Source: Caldifarciminota bacterium
Lineage (GTDB): Bacteria; Hydrothermota; 32-111; QNBC01
DNA: 7,024 bases
Direction: 5' to 3'
Assembly: GCA_015486655.1 (NCBI GenBank)
Contig: WFRF01000010.1
Coordinates: 1-7,024 of the forward strand
Every line of letters begins with the position of its first letter. Position 1 is the stretch's first letter. The translations under genes were made by a program, and so were the position numbers. The notes below the pieces were generated by a model. That model saw only the letters and a program-made list of their open reading frames with translations, did no database searches and was not told the origin of the DNA. Of the stretch, positions 6,768-7,024 are shown in pieces.

Positions 6768-7024
6768 AAACACCTCAACAGTTTTCTCATTTCATAAATC
6801 GCATTATACAATCCGGAGAATACCGAGCGTGCAATAATACTGTGTCCGATATTATACTCAATAATTTCCGGTATTTCTCTAATAAATTTTACATTATCAT
6901 AATTAAGCCCGTGCCCGGCGTGAAGTTCCATGGAATAGTTTTGTCTAGTAAATGATGCCGCTTTTTTTATCCTGTCAAGTTGTATGTTTCTCTTCTCAGG
7001 TGTGTGAGACTCGGAGTAGAGGGA
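6764..7024 (-). CDS. pdxJ: Pyridoxine 5'-phosphate synthase, C-terminal part, 5' end outside window
   Basis: PdxJ condenses 1-deoxyxylulose 5-phosphate with 3-amino-2-oxopropyl phosphate to make pyridoxine 5'-phosphate, the last ring-forming step of the DXP-dependent vitamin B6 route. The last 86 residues of a protein of roughly 240 are visible in one open minus-strand frame. They contain the conserved active-site loop HAGHGLNYDNV (fragment residues 35-45) and the phosphate-binding segment EYNIGHSIIARSVF (56-69), ending YEMRKLLRCL. The expected AGHGL and NIGH histidines are both present. The TGA stop overlaps the next gene's ATG as ATGA (6764-6767). This shows pdxJ is the upstream member of the leftward cluster. 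Its promoter and start lie beyond the window. Confidence 0.95.
   Translation of the reverse strand, partial: SLYSESHTPEKRNIQLDRIKKAASFTRQNYSMELHAGHGLNYDNVKFIREIPEIIEYNIGHSIIARSVFSGLYNAIYEMRKLLRCL
6773..6776 (-). promoter_or_regulatory. Ribosome binding site deciding the start of the creatininase-family gene
   Basis: The minus strand reads GAGG followed by five bases (TGTTT) and the ATG at 6767. It lies in the last codons of pdxJ and favours this ATG over the GTG two codons upstream. Confidence 0.65.

Noticed and set aside
6767..6773. GTG at 6773 as the start of the creatininase-family gene
   Set aside because: It overlaps its own would-be Shine-Dalgarno. ATG 6767 has GAGG at five bases and an ATGA overlap with the pdxJ stop.

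Overview
The window is a compact, AT-rich bacterial chromosomal segment. It carries two rightward genes (1-901) that converge on five leftward genes (970-7024). I see no mobile element, CRISPR array, rRNA or tRNA, and no gene-free stretch above 70 bases. Both ends cut through genes: enolase lacks its N-terminal part on the left, and PdxJ lacks its N-terminal part on the right.

Organism: one gene encodes a lipoprotein with a lipobox and a SPOR (peptidoglycan-binding) domain, which suggests a Gram-negative, diderm cell. A K+-dependent membrane pyrophosphatase with a Na+-pump-like gate residue is typical of anaerobic or energy-limited bacteria. The eno-divIC/ftsB pairing is found in many bacterial phyla. 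I cannot name the phylum from the sequence alone.

Layout: (1) eno (partial) is followed by a divIC/ftsB-type division gene. The second gene most plausibly starts on a TTG inside the end of eno. (2) A perfect 14-bp hairpin with U-tracts on both sides (922-952) ends transcription from both directions. (3) hppA reads leftward from its own strong promoter (TTGACA-16-TATACT), which lies across the last codons of the gene upstream of it. (4) Further right is a tightly coupled leftward cluster: pdxJ > creatininase-family hydrolase > SPOR lipoprotein > folC. Its junctions are overlaps of 4, 8 and 4 bases, so it is very probably one operon with translational coupling.

How the genes fit together: pdxJ (vitamin B6) and folC (folate polyglutamylation) are cofactor genes. 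The hydrolase and lipoprotein between them have no assigned role. HppA recovers energy from pyrophosphate released by biosynthesis. DivIC/FtsB and the SPOR protein both point to the division septum, but they lie in separate, convergent units. Most of the window is housekeeping. The least explained item is the 526-residue lipoprotein, which combines a propeller-like sensor region, a lysine-rich linker, an internal SPOR domain and a C-terminal calcium-loop-like module.
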